Assembly (NCBI GenBank): GCA_964638155.1
Contig: CAZWYI010000026.1
Location: 1 to 31,434 of the forward strand
Length of the DNA stretch: 31,434 bases
Source of the DNA: CAYZTD01 sp964638155
GTDB lineage: Archaea > Thermoplasmatota > E2 > DHVEG-1
Direction of reading: 5' to 3'
In this document: positions 23,570 through 30,186 of the stretch, one piece after another
How positions within the stretch are numbered: the stretch's first letter is position 1
How the letters are laid out: the number at the start of each line of letters is the position of its first letter
Position numbers and translations under genes: made by a program
The notes under the pieces: generated by a model
What the model saw: only the letters and a program-made list of their open reading frames with translations
Told to the model about the DNA's origin: nothing
Database searches by the model: none

Positions 23570-24282
23570 TTAATTTTCACCTCAGGAAGCTCTATTTCAG
23601 GTTTTGTTTTACCAATTGGAAAAACATACTCTTGAATAGTTGTAAAATCGTTTTTTCCTTTCATTACTGCAATATTTGATTTAGAAGATTCTACCTTTTT
23701 AATATCATCAATATTTGCTATTTCACCGATATGACTACCACCAATTATTATAGAAATAGTACCTTTTTTTAACTCAAATTTATCCTTGATTTCCTGGTTT
23801 TTAAAATCAATTTTTAAAGTATCCCCTGTTTTATATTCGTCTTTTTCAACAATCTTGTTTCTACCATCATGAAAGTTAATCTGAGTTTTTTTACCTTTGA
23901 TAGTTTTTTTATTTTCTATTCTGCAAAGTTTCCATTTAGCATCTTTACTTGAAATAGGAACAATTACTAATTTTCCTCTTTGGTCAAATAAAACTCTATA
24001 ATCTTTTTTCATTTTAGGAATAGATATAACATCCATAAGGCCAACAGGATGCTTGTAGTTTTTATTGATTTCACTATCTACAAGTATTTCACCATTTGAA
24101 ATAACCCTTTTTGTTTCCCTCATAGTGTCAGCAAGCTTAAGATAATCTCTTAAAACAATTCCTAGAGGAATAGATCTCTCAACTGCATGTGAACCAGGTG
24201 AAGATTTAACTGCCCATTTTTCTTTTTTTCTATGTATTGCTAGAGTTCTAGGTGCATTAAGTCTTTTCAAGTGCTTACTCAT
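23566..24282 (-). CDS. rps4e: Small subunit ribosomal protein eS4
   Basis: 238 residues, archaea/eukaryote-specific. It has the N-terminal MSKHLKRLNAPRTLAIHRKK, an S4-like RNA-binding domain (SIPLGIVLRDYLKLADTMRE; RVISNGEILVDSEI), the central domain with HPVGLMDVISIPK, and a KOW-like C-terminal region with IIIGGSHIGEIANIDDI. It abuts the uL24 stop with no bases between, and its stop overlaps uL5. Confidence 0.96.
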   Translation of the reverse strand: MSKHLKRLNAPRTLAIHRKKEKWAVKSSPGSHAVERSIPLGIVLRDYLKLADTMRETKRVISNGEILVDSEINKNYKHPVGLMDVISIPKMKKDYRVLFDQRGKLVIVPISSKDAKWKLCRIENKKTIKGKKTQINFHDGRNKIVEKDEYKTGDTLKIDFKNQEIKDKFELKKGTISIIIGGSHIGEIANIDDIKKVESSKSNIAVMKGKNDFTTIQEYVFPIGKTKPEIELPEVKIK

Positions 24283-25047
24283 CTATTTTTCCTCCTTTTT
24301 CTTTGTTTCTTTTTTGGAAGATGTTTCTTTCTTTTGATTTTCTTTTTTTGATGATGTTGATTTTTTTGTCTTTTTTTCTTCTTTTGGTTTTTCAGCTGGT
24401 TTTTCTTTTGTTTGTTTCTTAGGTTTTTTAGTTTCCTTTTCTTCTGTTTTTTTGGCTTTTTCTTCAGACGGCTTTTCTTTCTTTGTTTCCTTTTTAGGTT
24501 CTTTTGTTTCTTGTTTTTTTGTTTTTTCTTTTTCCTCTGTTTTTTCAGCTGATGTTTCTTCAGTTTCTTGCTCTTCAGCTTCTTTTTCTAATTCTGCTTT
24601 TCTTTTTTCTTCTTCAAGTCTTTTTCTTTGTTCTTCTTGTTCTTTTATCTGCATTTCTGCTTCTTTTTCAATTTCTTTTTTGGCTTCATCAGATAAATCT
24701 CTTTCTAGTTTACCTCTTCGCCATTTATCAGTAAGATTAAGCTTAGTAATCATAACATTACTTGGATGAATGGGTTTAGCAATCTTATTTCCGTCAGCCT
24801 TTGACATAACTATGCCCTCAACTTCTATTCTATGTTTTTTAACATCTACTTTTGCAACTTTGTCTTCATGTCCCTTATAGCTTCCACGCATTACTTTTAC
24901 AGTGTCTCCTTTTATGACCGGGACTCCTCTCTTATCATATTTAAGTATTAGATTTTCCTCTAAGTGAGATGAAAGCATTTTTCTTTTTTCATGCTGAGGT
25001 GCATTGAACATATTTTTTCTTTGTTTACGTGATTTACTTGATTTCAT
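24283..25047 (-). CDS. rpl24: Ribosomal protein uL24 with a 136-residue Lys/Glu-rich tail
   Basis: 254 residues from the ATG at 25047. An upstream in-frame ATG at 25062 lacks an SD site, while GGGGAT lies 7 nt before 25047 and the resulting N-terminus MKSSKSRKQRKNMFNAPQHE is that of archaeal uL24. The KOW domain core (IKGDTVKVMRGSYKGHEDKV) ends by residue 118, the normal family size. Residues 119-160 are a charged helix. Residues 160-254 are Lys/Glu/Thr/Pro low complexity with a tandem SSKKE repeat. Segments of the tail share near-identical DNA with eL32 and uS3. uL24 normally sits at the exit side of the large subunit, so the tail may extend there (inference). Confidence 0.93.
   Translation of the reverse strand: MKSSKSRKQRKNMFNAPQHEKRKMLSSHLEENLILKYDKRGVPVIKGDTVKVMRGSYKGHEDKVAKVDVKKHRIEVEGIVMSKADGNKIAKPIHPSNVMITKLNLTDKWRRGKLERDLSDEAKKEIEKEAEMQIKEQEEQRKRLEEEKRKAELEKEAEEQETEETSAEKTEEKEKTKKQETKEPKKETKKEKPSEEKAKKTEEKETKKPKKQTKEKPAEKPKEEKKTKKSTSSKKENQKKETSSKKETKKKEEK
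24371..24410. repeat. 40-bp cassette in uL24 tail, copy 2
   Basis: Partner of 21591-21630, with a single mismatch at 24385. It encodes the same TKEKPAEKPKEEKK, here at uL24 residues 213-226. Confidence 0.8.
24419..24445. repeat. 27-bp cassette shared by uL24 tail and uS3 linker
   Basis: Matches 26892-26918 at 26 of 27 positions in the same frame. The shared peptide is EEKETKKPKK. It lies next to the cassette shared with eL32, so the uL24 tail holds pieces in common with both proteins. Confidence 0.65.
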
Positions 25048-25063
25048 TTTATTTATCCCCATT

Positions 25064-25462
25064 TCATACTATAATTGATGCGTTAGACGCAATTTTTGGG
25101 TAACGCTCCGCTGCTTCAAGTGCCACTGGTCCTTTGATCATAGATCCTTTTGTTTCACCAGTTTCAGTAACTATTACAGCAGCATTATCTTCAAATTGAA
25201 CCATGGTTCCATCTGGTCTTCTAAAAGGCCTTTTTTGACGTACTATTACTGCTTTAAACAATTGTCTTCTCATATCAGCAGCGCCTTTTTTGACACTGAT
25301 TATAACCATATCGCCAATGCCTGCTTTGGGATACCTTCTATGAGTGCCTTTTAATTTAGGTGTCTGAATAATTTCTACTATTTTTGCACCTGTATTGTCA
25401 ATGCATTCAAGCCTTGCACCTGCAGGAAGACCTCTCATGGTTTTACCAGCGATACCCTTCAT
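25064..25462 (-). CDS. rpl14: Large subunit ribosomal protein uL14
   Basis: 132 residues from the ATG at 25462. The longer frame begins at a GTG at 25474, but GGTGAT at 25470-25475 is the SD site for 25462 (7-nt spacing), and 132 residues is the family length. Motifs are GLPAGARLECIDNTGAKIVE, MVIISVKKGAADMRRQLFKA and VIVRQKRPFRRPDGTMVQFE with DNAAVIV. It is highly conserved. Confidence 0.97.
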   Translation of the reverse strand: MKGIAGKTMRGLPAGARLECIDNTGAKIVEIIQTPKLKGTHRRYPKAGIGDMVIISVKKGAADMRRQLFKAVIVRQKRPFRRPDGTMVQFEDNAAVIVTETGETKGSMIKGPVALEAAERYPKIASNASIIV

Positions 25463-25486
25463 TTTTATCATCACCTTATTTTATAT

Positions 25487-25825
25487 CTATATTTTTTCAA
25501 TTGTTACAAATGAAATAGTTTTACTTAATGGACGGCATTCAGCTATTCGAACCTTGTCACCAGCTTTAATGTTCATACATGGAGGACAATGTGCAATATA
25601 TTTTGAAGTTCTCTTTTCATAACGCTCGTATTTTGGTACATAGTGCATATATTCTTTTTTTACAGCAACAGACTTCTGCATTTTATCAGATGATACAACA
25701 CCTGTTATAATCTGTCCTCTAATTGGTAAACTACCATGGAATGGACAGTTTCTATCCTCGCATGTTTTTTCTGGTGGTTTTACGTTTACCCCTATATTTT
25801 TTGCTTTGGGTTTTTGTTTTGCCAT
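25487..25825 (-). CDS. rps17: Small subunit ribosomal protein uS17
   Basis: 112 residues from the ATG at 25825. The frame also opens at a GTG 12 nt upstream, but GGTGA there is the SD site. The archaeal N-terminal pattern CEDRNCPFHGSLPIRGQIIT is followed by the OB-fold core VVSSDKMQKSVAVKKEYMHY, PKYERYEKRTSKYIAHCPPC and GDKVRIAECRPLSKTISFV. It lies 8 nt after the RNase P protein gene. Confidence 0.96.
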   Translation of the reverse strand: MAKQKPKAKNIGVNVKPPEKTCEDRNCPFHGSLPIRGQIITGVVSSDKMQKSVAVKKEYMHYVPKYERYEKRTSKYIAHCPPCMNIKAGDKVRIAECRPLSKTISFVTIEKI

Positions 25826-25833
25826 CTTATTTT

Positions 25834-26097
25834 TCACCTTATTTTTTTAATTCTATCTTCAGGTCTATAGTTTATTTTTGAGCCATTAAGGCTTATTTTT
25901 TTATCTTCATATGTAAATTCAAAAACCGCAGTTTTTTTTGCGATTCTTTTAATTTTATCATCAGTTTCTATTAGGAAGGTTTTTTTTGTTTCGTCAACTA
26001 TGATCCCTTTTTTACCTTCTAATGTGGGATCAGTGCATTTTTTTATTTTTACCTTTAGCCCTATGAATTCATCACGGGCTAGTTTTTTTTCATTCAT
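25834..26097 (-). CDS. rnp1: RNase P protein component 1 (Rnp1, p29/Pop4 homologue)
   Basis: An 87-residue Sm-like beta-barrel protein of the archaeal RNase P holoenzyme, which matures the 5' ends of tRNAs. Motifs are ARDEFIGLKVKIKKCTDPTL, EGKKGIIVDETKKTFLIET and, near the end, FEFTYEDKKISLNGSKINYR. The operon position between aIF1 and uS17 is standard for archaea. Its SD site GAGGA lies in a hairpin (26104-26119), and a TATA-like stretch lies after the aIF1 stop, so the gene may have its own promoter and translational control. Confidence 0.93.
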   Translation of the reverse strand: MNEKKLARDEFIGLKVKIKKCTDPTLEGKKGIIVDETKKTFLIETDDKIKRIAKKTAVFEFTYEDKKISLNGSKINYRPEDRIKKIR

Positions 26098-26103
26098 ATT
26101 ATA

Positions 26104-26138
26104 TCCTCAGATTAGAGGAATCAGTCATATCTTGACTG
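26104..26138 (-). promoter_or_regulatory. Two tandem hairpins before rnp1, one sequestering its SD site
   Basis: On the minus strand CAGTCA-AGATA-TGACTG (26138-26122) is a perfect 6-bp hairpin. Two nt later TCCTC-TAATCT-GAGGA (26119-26104) is a 5-bp hairpin. Its right arm GAGGA is the SD site of rnp1, 6 nt before the ATG at 26097. Both fill most of the only sizeable gap (65 nt) within the operon. Confidence 0.55.
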
Positions 26139-26162
26139 TGTGGGTTCACGTTTTTATTATAT

Positions 26163-26462
26163 TTATATTACTTCTGCTGTGAACCCCATTTTTTCAAGGG
26201 TGTCTTTTACTTTATTTCTGTGGTCGCCCTGAAGCTCAATTTTTCCTTCTTTTATGGTTCCACCGCATGCACATTTTGATTTAAGCTTTGTGATAAGTGA
26301 GTCCATGTCTAAATCATGGCTGTCTATTCCTTCAACGATAGTCATCATTTTTCCGTAGCGTCTTCTGTCTACAGAGATTGTGATTTTTTGTTGCTCACGT
26401 GCGATGTCTTCACAGACGCAAATTTCTTTTGGAAGACCACATACTTCACATATATCGCTCAT
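26163..26462 (-). CDS. Translation initiation factor aIF1 (SUI1 family)
   Basis: 99 residues. The N-terminal zinc knuckle is CEVCGLPKEICVCED. The SUI1 core has ITISVDRRRYGKMMTIVEGI, KLKSKCACGGTIKEGKIELQ and GDHRNKVKDTLEKMGF. It controls start-codon selection on the small subunit. It directly abuts the uL29 stop. A 65-nt gap with hairpins follows before rnp1. Confidence 0.95.
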   Translation of the reverse strand: MSDICEVCGLPKEICVCEDIAREQQKITISVDRRRYGKMMTIVEGIDSHDLDMDSLITKLKSKCACGGTIKEGKIELQGDHRNKVKDTLEKMGFTAEVI

Positions 26463-26663
26463 TTATTGTTCTCCTTCCTCCCGCATGATAGTGAGTATTT
26501 TTGCAATAGTCATCCTGAGTTGACGAATTTTCCCAGGAGATGGAGGTGAACCTCCCATTGCTGCAACTCCTTTCTCATGCATCAGTTCGCTTTTTAATTC
26601 TTTTAATTTCTCATTCCTTTCTTCTGGCGTGAGATCTCTAATTTCTTTTGTCTTAAGTGCCAT
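26463..26663 (-). CDS. rpl29: Large subunit ribosomal protein uL29
   Basis: 66 residues in the two-helix L29 fold. KEIRDLTPEERNEKLKELKS is followed by the archaeal insert GGSPPSPGKIRQLRMTIAKI and LTIMREEGEQ. The position directly after uS3 (2 nt) is standard. Confidence 0.96.
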   Translation of the reverse strand: MALKTKEIRDLTPEERNEKLKELKSELMHEKGVAAMGGSPPSPGKIRQLRMTIAKILTIMREEGEQ

Positions 26664-26665
26664 TT

Positions 26666-27526
26666 TTATGCAACCTCTTCAAGTATCTTTTTAAGATTTT
26701 TTACAATATTTTCAGCTGTTTTACCGCCAATACCATCAACAGTTGCAAGATCATCTACATCCATTTCATATAGTTCTTCAAGAGATTTTATACCTGCTTT
26801 TTCAAATTTTTTCACAACAGAGGGCCCTACACCTTGGATTTCAGTTAGTTTTTTGATATCTGTTGTTTTTTCTTCTTTCTTTACTTCTTTTTTAGGTTTT
26901 TTTGTTTCCTTTTCTTCTTTTTCTTTTTTTGGTACAAGAATATTTATTTCATCAGGAAGCCTTGCATCGGGTTTCATAATTCTAACCTTTACACCTAAAA
27001 CGCCTGCTTTTAATTTTGCAACAGAGTATCCTTCATCCATTACTTCTCTAGCAGTTTCACCGCAATATTTTACATGTCCCTCTGTAAATTTCTCGGTTCT
27101 ATGACGAGAACCTGTAAGTTTACCTGCAATAATCACCTGGCATCCTTTTGCACCTGCTCTCATAATACGTCTTACAGTAGAATGCCCAGCTCTTCTGAAA
27201 TGCCATCCTCGTTGCAATGCTTCAGCAAGTTTTTCAGCCATAATCTTTGCATTTAAAGAAGCACGTGCTCCTGCTTCTTCAATTTCAATTTGAGGGTTTT
27301 CTACATCAAATTTTTCTTTTATTTCAGCGGTTAAATCCTTTATTTTCCTACCGCCTTTACCAATGACCATGCCTGGTCTTTCTACAACGATATTTATTCT
27401 AGTACCCATTGGTGTACGTTGTATATTCATACCGCCAAAACCGGCTCCTTCGATTTTTTTGATTAAAAATTCTTTTATGAGTATTCTGTTTGTATTTTCC
27501 CTAATAAAACTACGTTCTCCAGACAT
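26666..27526 (-). CDS. rps3: Ribosomal protein uS3 with C-terminal helix-hairpin-helix domain
   Basis: 286 residues. The uS3 core covers 1-198: IRENTNRILIKEFLIKKIEG, the KH motif VIGKGGRKI at 54-62 and HFRRAGHSTVRRIMRAGAKG. A Lys/Glu linker follows at 199-221 (KEKEEKETKKPKKEVKKEEK), then a second folded domain at 223-284 that is a tandem helix-hairpin-helix (LTEIQGVGPSVVKKFEKAGI; LATVDGIGGKTAENI). This domain resembles the one at the N-terminus of eL32 in this window. uS3 lines the mRNA entry channel and C-terminal extensions are variable, but an HhH fusion here is unusual to my knowledge. TAATG overlap with uL22. Confidence 0.95.
   Translation of the reverse strand: MSGERSFIRENTNRILIKEFLIKKIEGAGFGGMNIQRTPMGTRINIVVERPGMVIGKGGRKIKDLTAEIKEKFDVENPQIEIEEAGARASLNAKIMAEKLAEALQRGWHFRRAGHSTVRRIMRAGAKGCQVIIAGKLTGSRHRTEKFTEGHVKYCGETAREVMDEGYSVAKLKAGVLGVKVRIMKPDARLPDEINILVPKKEKEEKETKKPKKEVKKEEKTTDIKKLTEIQGVGPSVVKKFEKAGIKSLEELYEMDVDDLATVDGIGGKTAENIVKNLKKILEEVA
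26892..26918. repeat. 27-bp cassette in uS3 linker
   Basis: Partner of 24419-24445, lying in the Lys/Glu linker between the uS3 core and its helix-hairpin-helix domain. It encodes EEKETKKPKK at about residues 204-213. Confidence 0.65.
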
Positions 27527-27969
27527 TACTCTACCTCTTCAATTATTATTTCAAAATTTGTTGTCTTTGTATTTTTATCGGTTGCTCTACCCTGTGCACG
27601 GGGCATTATACCTCTTATAATCCTACCGCCGTAAGCAGATGCATGGATAATTTTCATATTTTCAACATCAAATCCTTTATATTCCGCATTATTTTCAGCA
27701 TTATTAAGTATCTTTAAGATGTATTTAGCCGCTTTTTTCGGATAGCTTCCTGGACCCATTCCCTTTTTATGTGCTCTTTTTTGATTATGGACAATTGTTG
27801 GTACCGCCTGTTTCATATCGATTACTTCTTCTAGATATTTTTTAGCACTTTCTACATTCATATTTTTTATAGCACGAGCTATATTCATTGAATCTTTTTT
27901 TGAACAGTGAAGTTCATATCCGAATGCTTTTGCGGTTTTATCTGGGTCTACATCTGTTGAATATTTCAT
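27526..27969 (-). CDS. rpl22: Large subunit ribosomal protein uL22
   Basis: 147 residues. It has the archaeal N-terminus KAFGYELHCSKKDSMNIARA, YLEEVIDMKQAVPTIVHNQK, and the extended beta hairpin region IIHASAYGGRIIRGIMPRAQ with GRATDKNTKTTNFEIIIEE that reaches the exit tunnel. It lies 6 nt after uS19, and the stop overlaps the uS3 start by one base. Confidence 0.96.
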   Translation of the reverse strand: MKYSTDVDPDKTAKAFGYELHCSKKDSMNIARAIKNMNVESAKKYLEEVIDMKQAVPTIVHNQKRAHKKGMGPGSYPKKAAKYILKILNNAENNAEYKGFDVENMKIIHASAYGGRIIRGIMPRAQGRATDKNTKTTNFEIIIEEVE

Positions 27970-27975
27970 ATATCA

Positions 27976-28431
27976 TCACTTCAAAGGCATAAATTTCGAA
28001 GACCTAGTAGCACCTACTCCAGGTCCAGTATGTTTTACTTTTTGTCTAGTTAATGCAAATTCACCAAGATAATGACCTACCATATCAGCTTCAATATCTA
28101 CACGTTGGAAATTTTTACCATTATGAATATAAATTGTATGATCAACAAAGGTTGGAAGTATCACCATATCTCGGCAGTGAGTTCTTATGGTATCTCCTTT
28201 TTGTGCTTTTTCAATATCATTTAATAATTTATTTTGCCGTTCTGTGAGGCCTCTTTTAAGTGTTCTGCGTATTCTTGATGGAAGAAGTGGTAACAATTCA
28301 TCTAGTGATAGCTTTTTTAGTTCTTCTAAAGTAAGCCCTCTATACTTGAATTCCTTCTTTTTGAATTCTATTTTCTTTCTCTTTCTTTTTCTTCTACTTC
28401 TTGATGAAGTTTTAAATCCTTTATCAGCCAT
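27976..28431 (-). CDS. rps19: Small subunit ribosomal protein uS19
   Basis: 151 residues. A basic N-terminal extension (FKTSSRSRRKRKRKK) precedes the archaeal part YRGLTLEELKKLSLDELLPL, and the universal core TIRTHCRDMVILPTFVDHTI, IYIHNGKNFQRVDIEADMVG and HYLGEFALTRQKVKHTGPGV follows. It lies 4 nt after uL2. Confidence 0.96.
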   Translation of the reverse strand: MADKGFKTSSRSRRKRKRKKIEFKKKEFKYRGLTLEELKKLSLDELLPLLPSRIRRTLKRGLTERQNKLLNDIEKAQKGDTIRTHCRDMVILPTFVDHTIYIHNGKNFQRVDIEADMVGHYLGEFALTRQKVKHTGPGVGATRSSKFMPLK

Positions 28432-28435
28432 CTAT

Positions 28436-29149
28436 TTACTTCCTCCCAGTTCTTCTTGCAGCCACACTACCAACTTTTCTACCGGGTGATGCACCACGTT
28501 TTACAGTATATGGTTTACCAACATGCTGATGTCCACCACCGCCATGAGGATGAGCTACAGAATTCATTGCAACTCCTCTAACAATTGGATATTGTTTTCC
28601 TCTGGTTCTCATAGCAAAGTGTTTCTTTCCTGCTTTTAAAAACGGTTTATCTTTTCTTCCGCCGCCAGCGATAACACCTATTGTTGCCATACATTTTGAG
28701 TCAATTGTTTTAAAGCTACCTGATGGAAGTTGAACAACTGTTTTTGATTTAAAGTGGCTTACAATTGTAGCATGGTTTCCACCAGATCTAACAAGTTTTC
28801 CACCGTCTCCAGGTGATAGCTCTACATTAAAAATTGGTGCACCCTCTGGGATATCACCAATAGTTAACATGTTCCCTTGTTTTACGTCATCTTTTTTATT
28901 AGAAACTTTAATTTTATCTCCAATTTTTATTCCTTCAGGGGCAATAATAAAAGTTTTTGAGTTATCTGGAAATTTTACTTCTGCTAAAGGCGCAGATCGT
29001 CCACTATCATGAACAATATCAGTTACAACTCCTTGCTTTTTTTCTTTTAAATTATACACATATTTTACTTCTCCTTTGTATCTATGTGAAGGAGCGTTGA
29101 ATTTTGTTTTGTTTCTTCCGCGTCTTTGCTGGATTAATCTTTTACCCAT
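28436..29149 (-). CDS. rpl2: Large subunit ribosomal protein uL2
   Basis: 237 residues, normal for archaea. It has MGKRLIQQRRGRNKTKFNAP, GKLVRSGGNHATIVSHFKSK, and the peptidyl-transferase-proximal region VAMNSVAHPHGGGGHQHVGK with its conserved histidines. The C-terminus SPGRKVGSVAARRTGRK is typical. It lies 13 nt after uL23. Confidence 0.97.
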   Translation of the reverse strand: MGKRLIQQRRGRNKTKFNAPSHRYKGEVKYVYNLKEKKQGVVTDIVHDSGRSAPLAEVKFPDNSKTFIIAPEGIKIGDKIKVSNKKDDVKQGNMLTIGDIPEGAPIFNVELSPGDGGKLVRSGGNHATIVSHFKSKTVVQLPSGSFKTIDSKCMATIGVIAGGGRKDKPFLKAGKKHFAMRTRGKQYPIVRGVAMNSVAHPHGGGGHQHVGKPYTVKRGASPGRKVGSVAARRTGRK

Positions 29150-29162
29150 AATATCTCAACCT

Positions 29163-29420
29163 TTAGAATATTCCAATTCTCATACCTATATCTTCTGCAT
29201 TTACATCATCAGTGAATTTTACTATTGCATGTTTACCAGTTTTTTTAATTCTAGTATTAACATTTTTTACTTTAGCTTCAAATAATTCTTCAACTGCTTT
29301 CTTAATTTGATTTTTACTAGCATTTCTTTTAACAACAAACTCAAGGGCATTGTTTTTATCCATGAAATTCATTGTTTTTTCAGTTACATAAGGATGAAAA
29401 ATAATGTCATATGGGTCCAT
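29163..29420 (-). CDS. rpl23: Large subunit ribosomal protein uL23
   Basis: 85 residues at the tunnel exit, where SRP and the translocon dock. Motifs are HPYVTEKTMNFMDKNNALEF and VKRNASKNQIKKAVEELFEA with VKNVNTRI. A strong GGAGGTGA SD site lies inside the 3' end of uL4, and the ATG overlaps the uL4 stop (TAATG). Confidence 0.96.
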   Translation of the reverse strand: MDPYDIIFHPYVTEKTMNFMDKNNALEFVVKRNASKNQIKKAVEELFEAKVKNVNTRIKKTGKHAIVKFTDDVNAEDIGMRIGIF

Positions 29421-30181
29421 TAGTTTTCACCTCCTATTTCTTTTAGAGCTGATTTTGTAAAAACAGTTAATCTCCCAGGGTTTCCACCTGGTGCAAGATG
29501 CTCGATATTTAGTTCATTTGGTTTTACTGCATCAACACCAGTAAGATTTCTTGAACTATTTATTAAATTGTCTTTTGTTGAAATTATTAAAACTGATTTT
29601 GGTGTTTTGTATTTACGTCCCCTTGATTTTCCTTTCCCTGCACGAATATGTTTACCATTGTATGCTCTTAATACATCATCATATATTCCTATTTTTTCAA
29701 ATGCTTTTATCAAATCTTTTGTCTTTTTTATCTTTTCAAAAGAATCATCAAAAATTATTGGAAGGGTTATTTTTTCATCGAATTTATGTCCTCTTTTTGA
29801 TACAATTTCTTTTTGTGAAGTCGCTCCAAAAGCAGATTTTTTAGCAAGAATTTTTTCTTTTTTATTTATTTTTTCTTTCCATACTCTTTCTGATTTTGGC
29901 GGATGAGCTCTACGTCCACCTACCACACATGGGGCTAGTGCCGCACGGTTTCCTTGGGTAAGACGTGGTACACGACTCATACCTCTTCCTTTTCCAGCAG
30001 ATGCAGTAGCGTGTCTTTTACCTGCTACTTTTGAAGTACCATATGGTCTCCTATTATTAGATCTTAAAGCATTAAATGATTTTTTGATTAAATCTGGTCT
30101 ATATTCTGTGTTAAATATGTTTGGAAGATCGATTTTTTCGGAGCTTGTGCCGCTAGTTTTATAGATATTTACCTTAGTCAT
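29420..30181 (-). CDS. rpl4: Large subunit ribosomal protein uL4
   Basis: 253 residues. It has the archaeal/eukaryotic signature RPYGTSKVAGKRHATASAGK, GRGMSRVPRLTQGNRAALAP and VGGRRAHPPKSERVWKEKIN, and the C-terminal half with IRAGKGKSRGRKYKTPKSVL and HLAPGGNPGRLTVFTKSAL. A GGAGTG SD-like site overlaps the uL3 stop 5 nt upstream. Confidence 0.97.
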   Translation of the reverse strand: MTKVNIYKTSGTSSEKIDLPNIFNTEYRPDLIKKSFNALRSNNRRPYGTSKVAGKRHATASAGKGRGMSRVPRLTQGNRAALAPCVVGGRRAHPPKSERVWKEKINKKEKILAKKSAFGATSQKEIVSKRGHKFDEKITLPIIFDDSFEKIKKTKDLIKAFEKIGIYDDVLRAYNGKHIRAGKGKSRGRKYKTPKSVLIISTKDNLINSSRNLTGVDAVKPNELNIEHLAPGGNPGRLTVFTKSALKEIGGEN

Positions 30182-30186
30182 TTATT

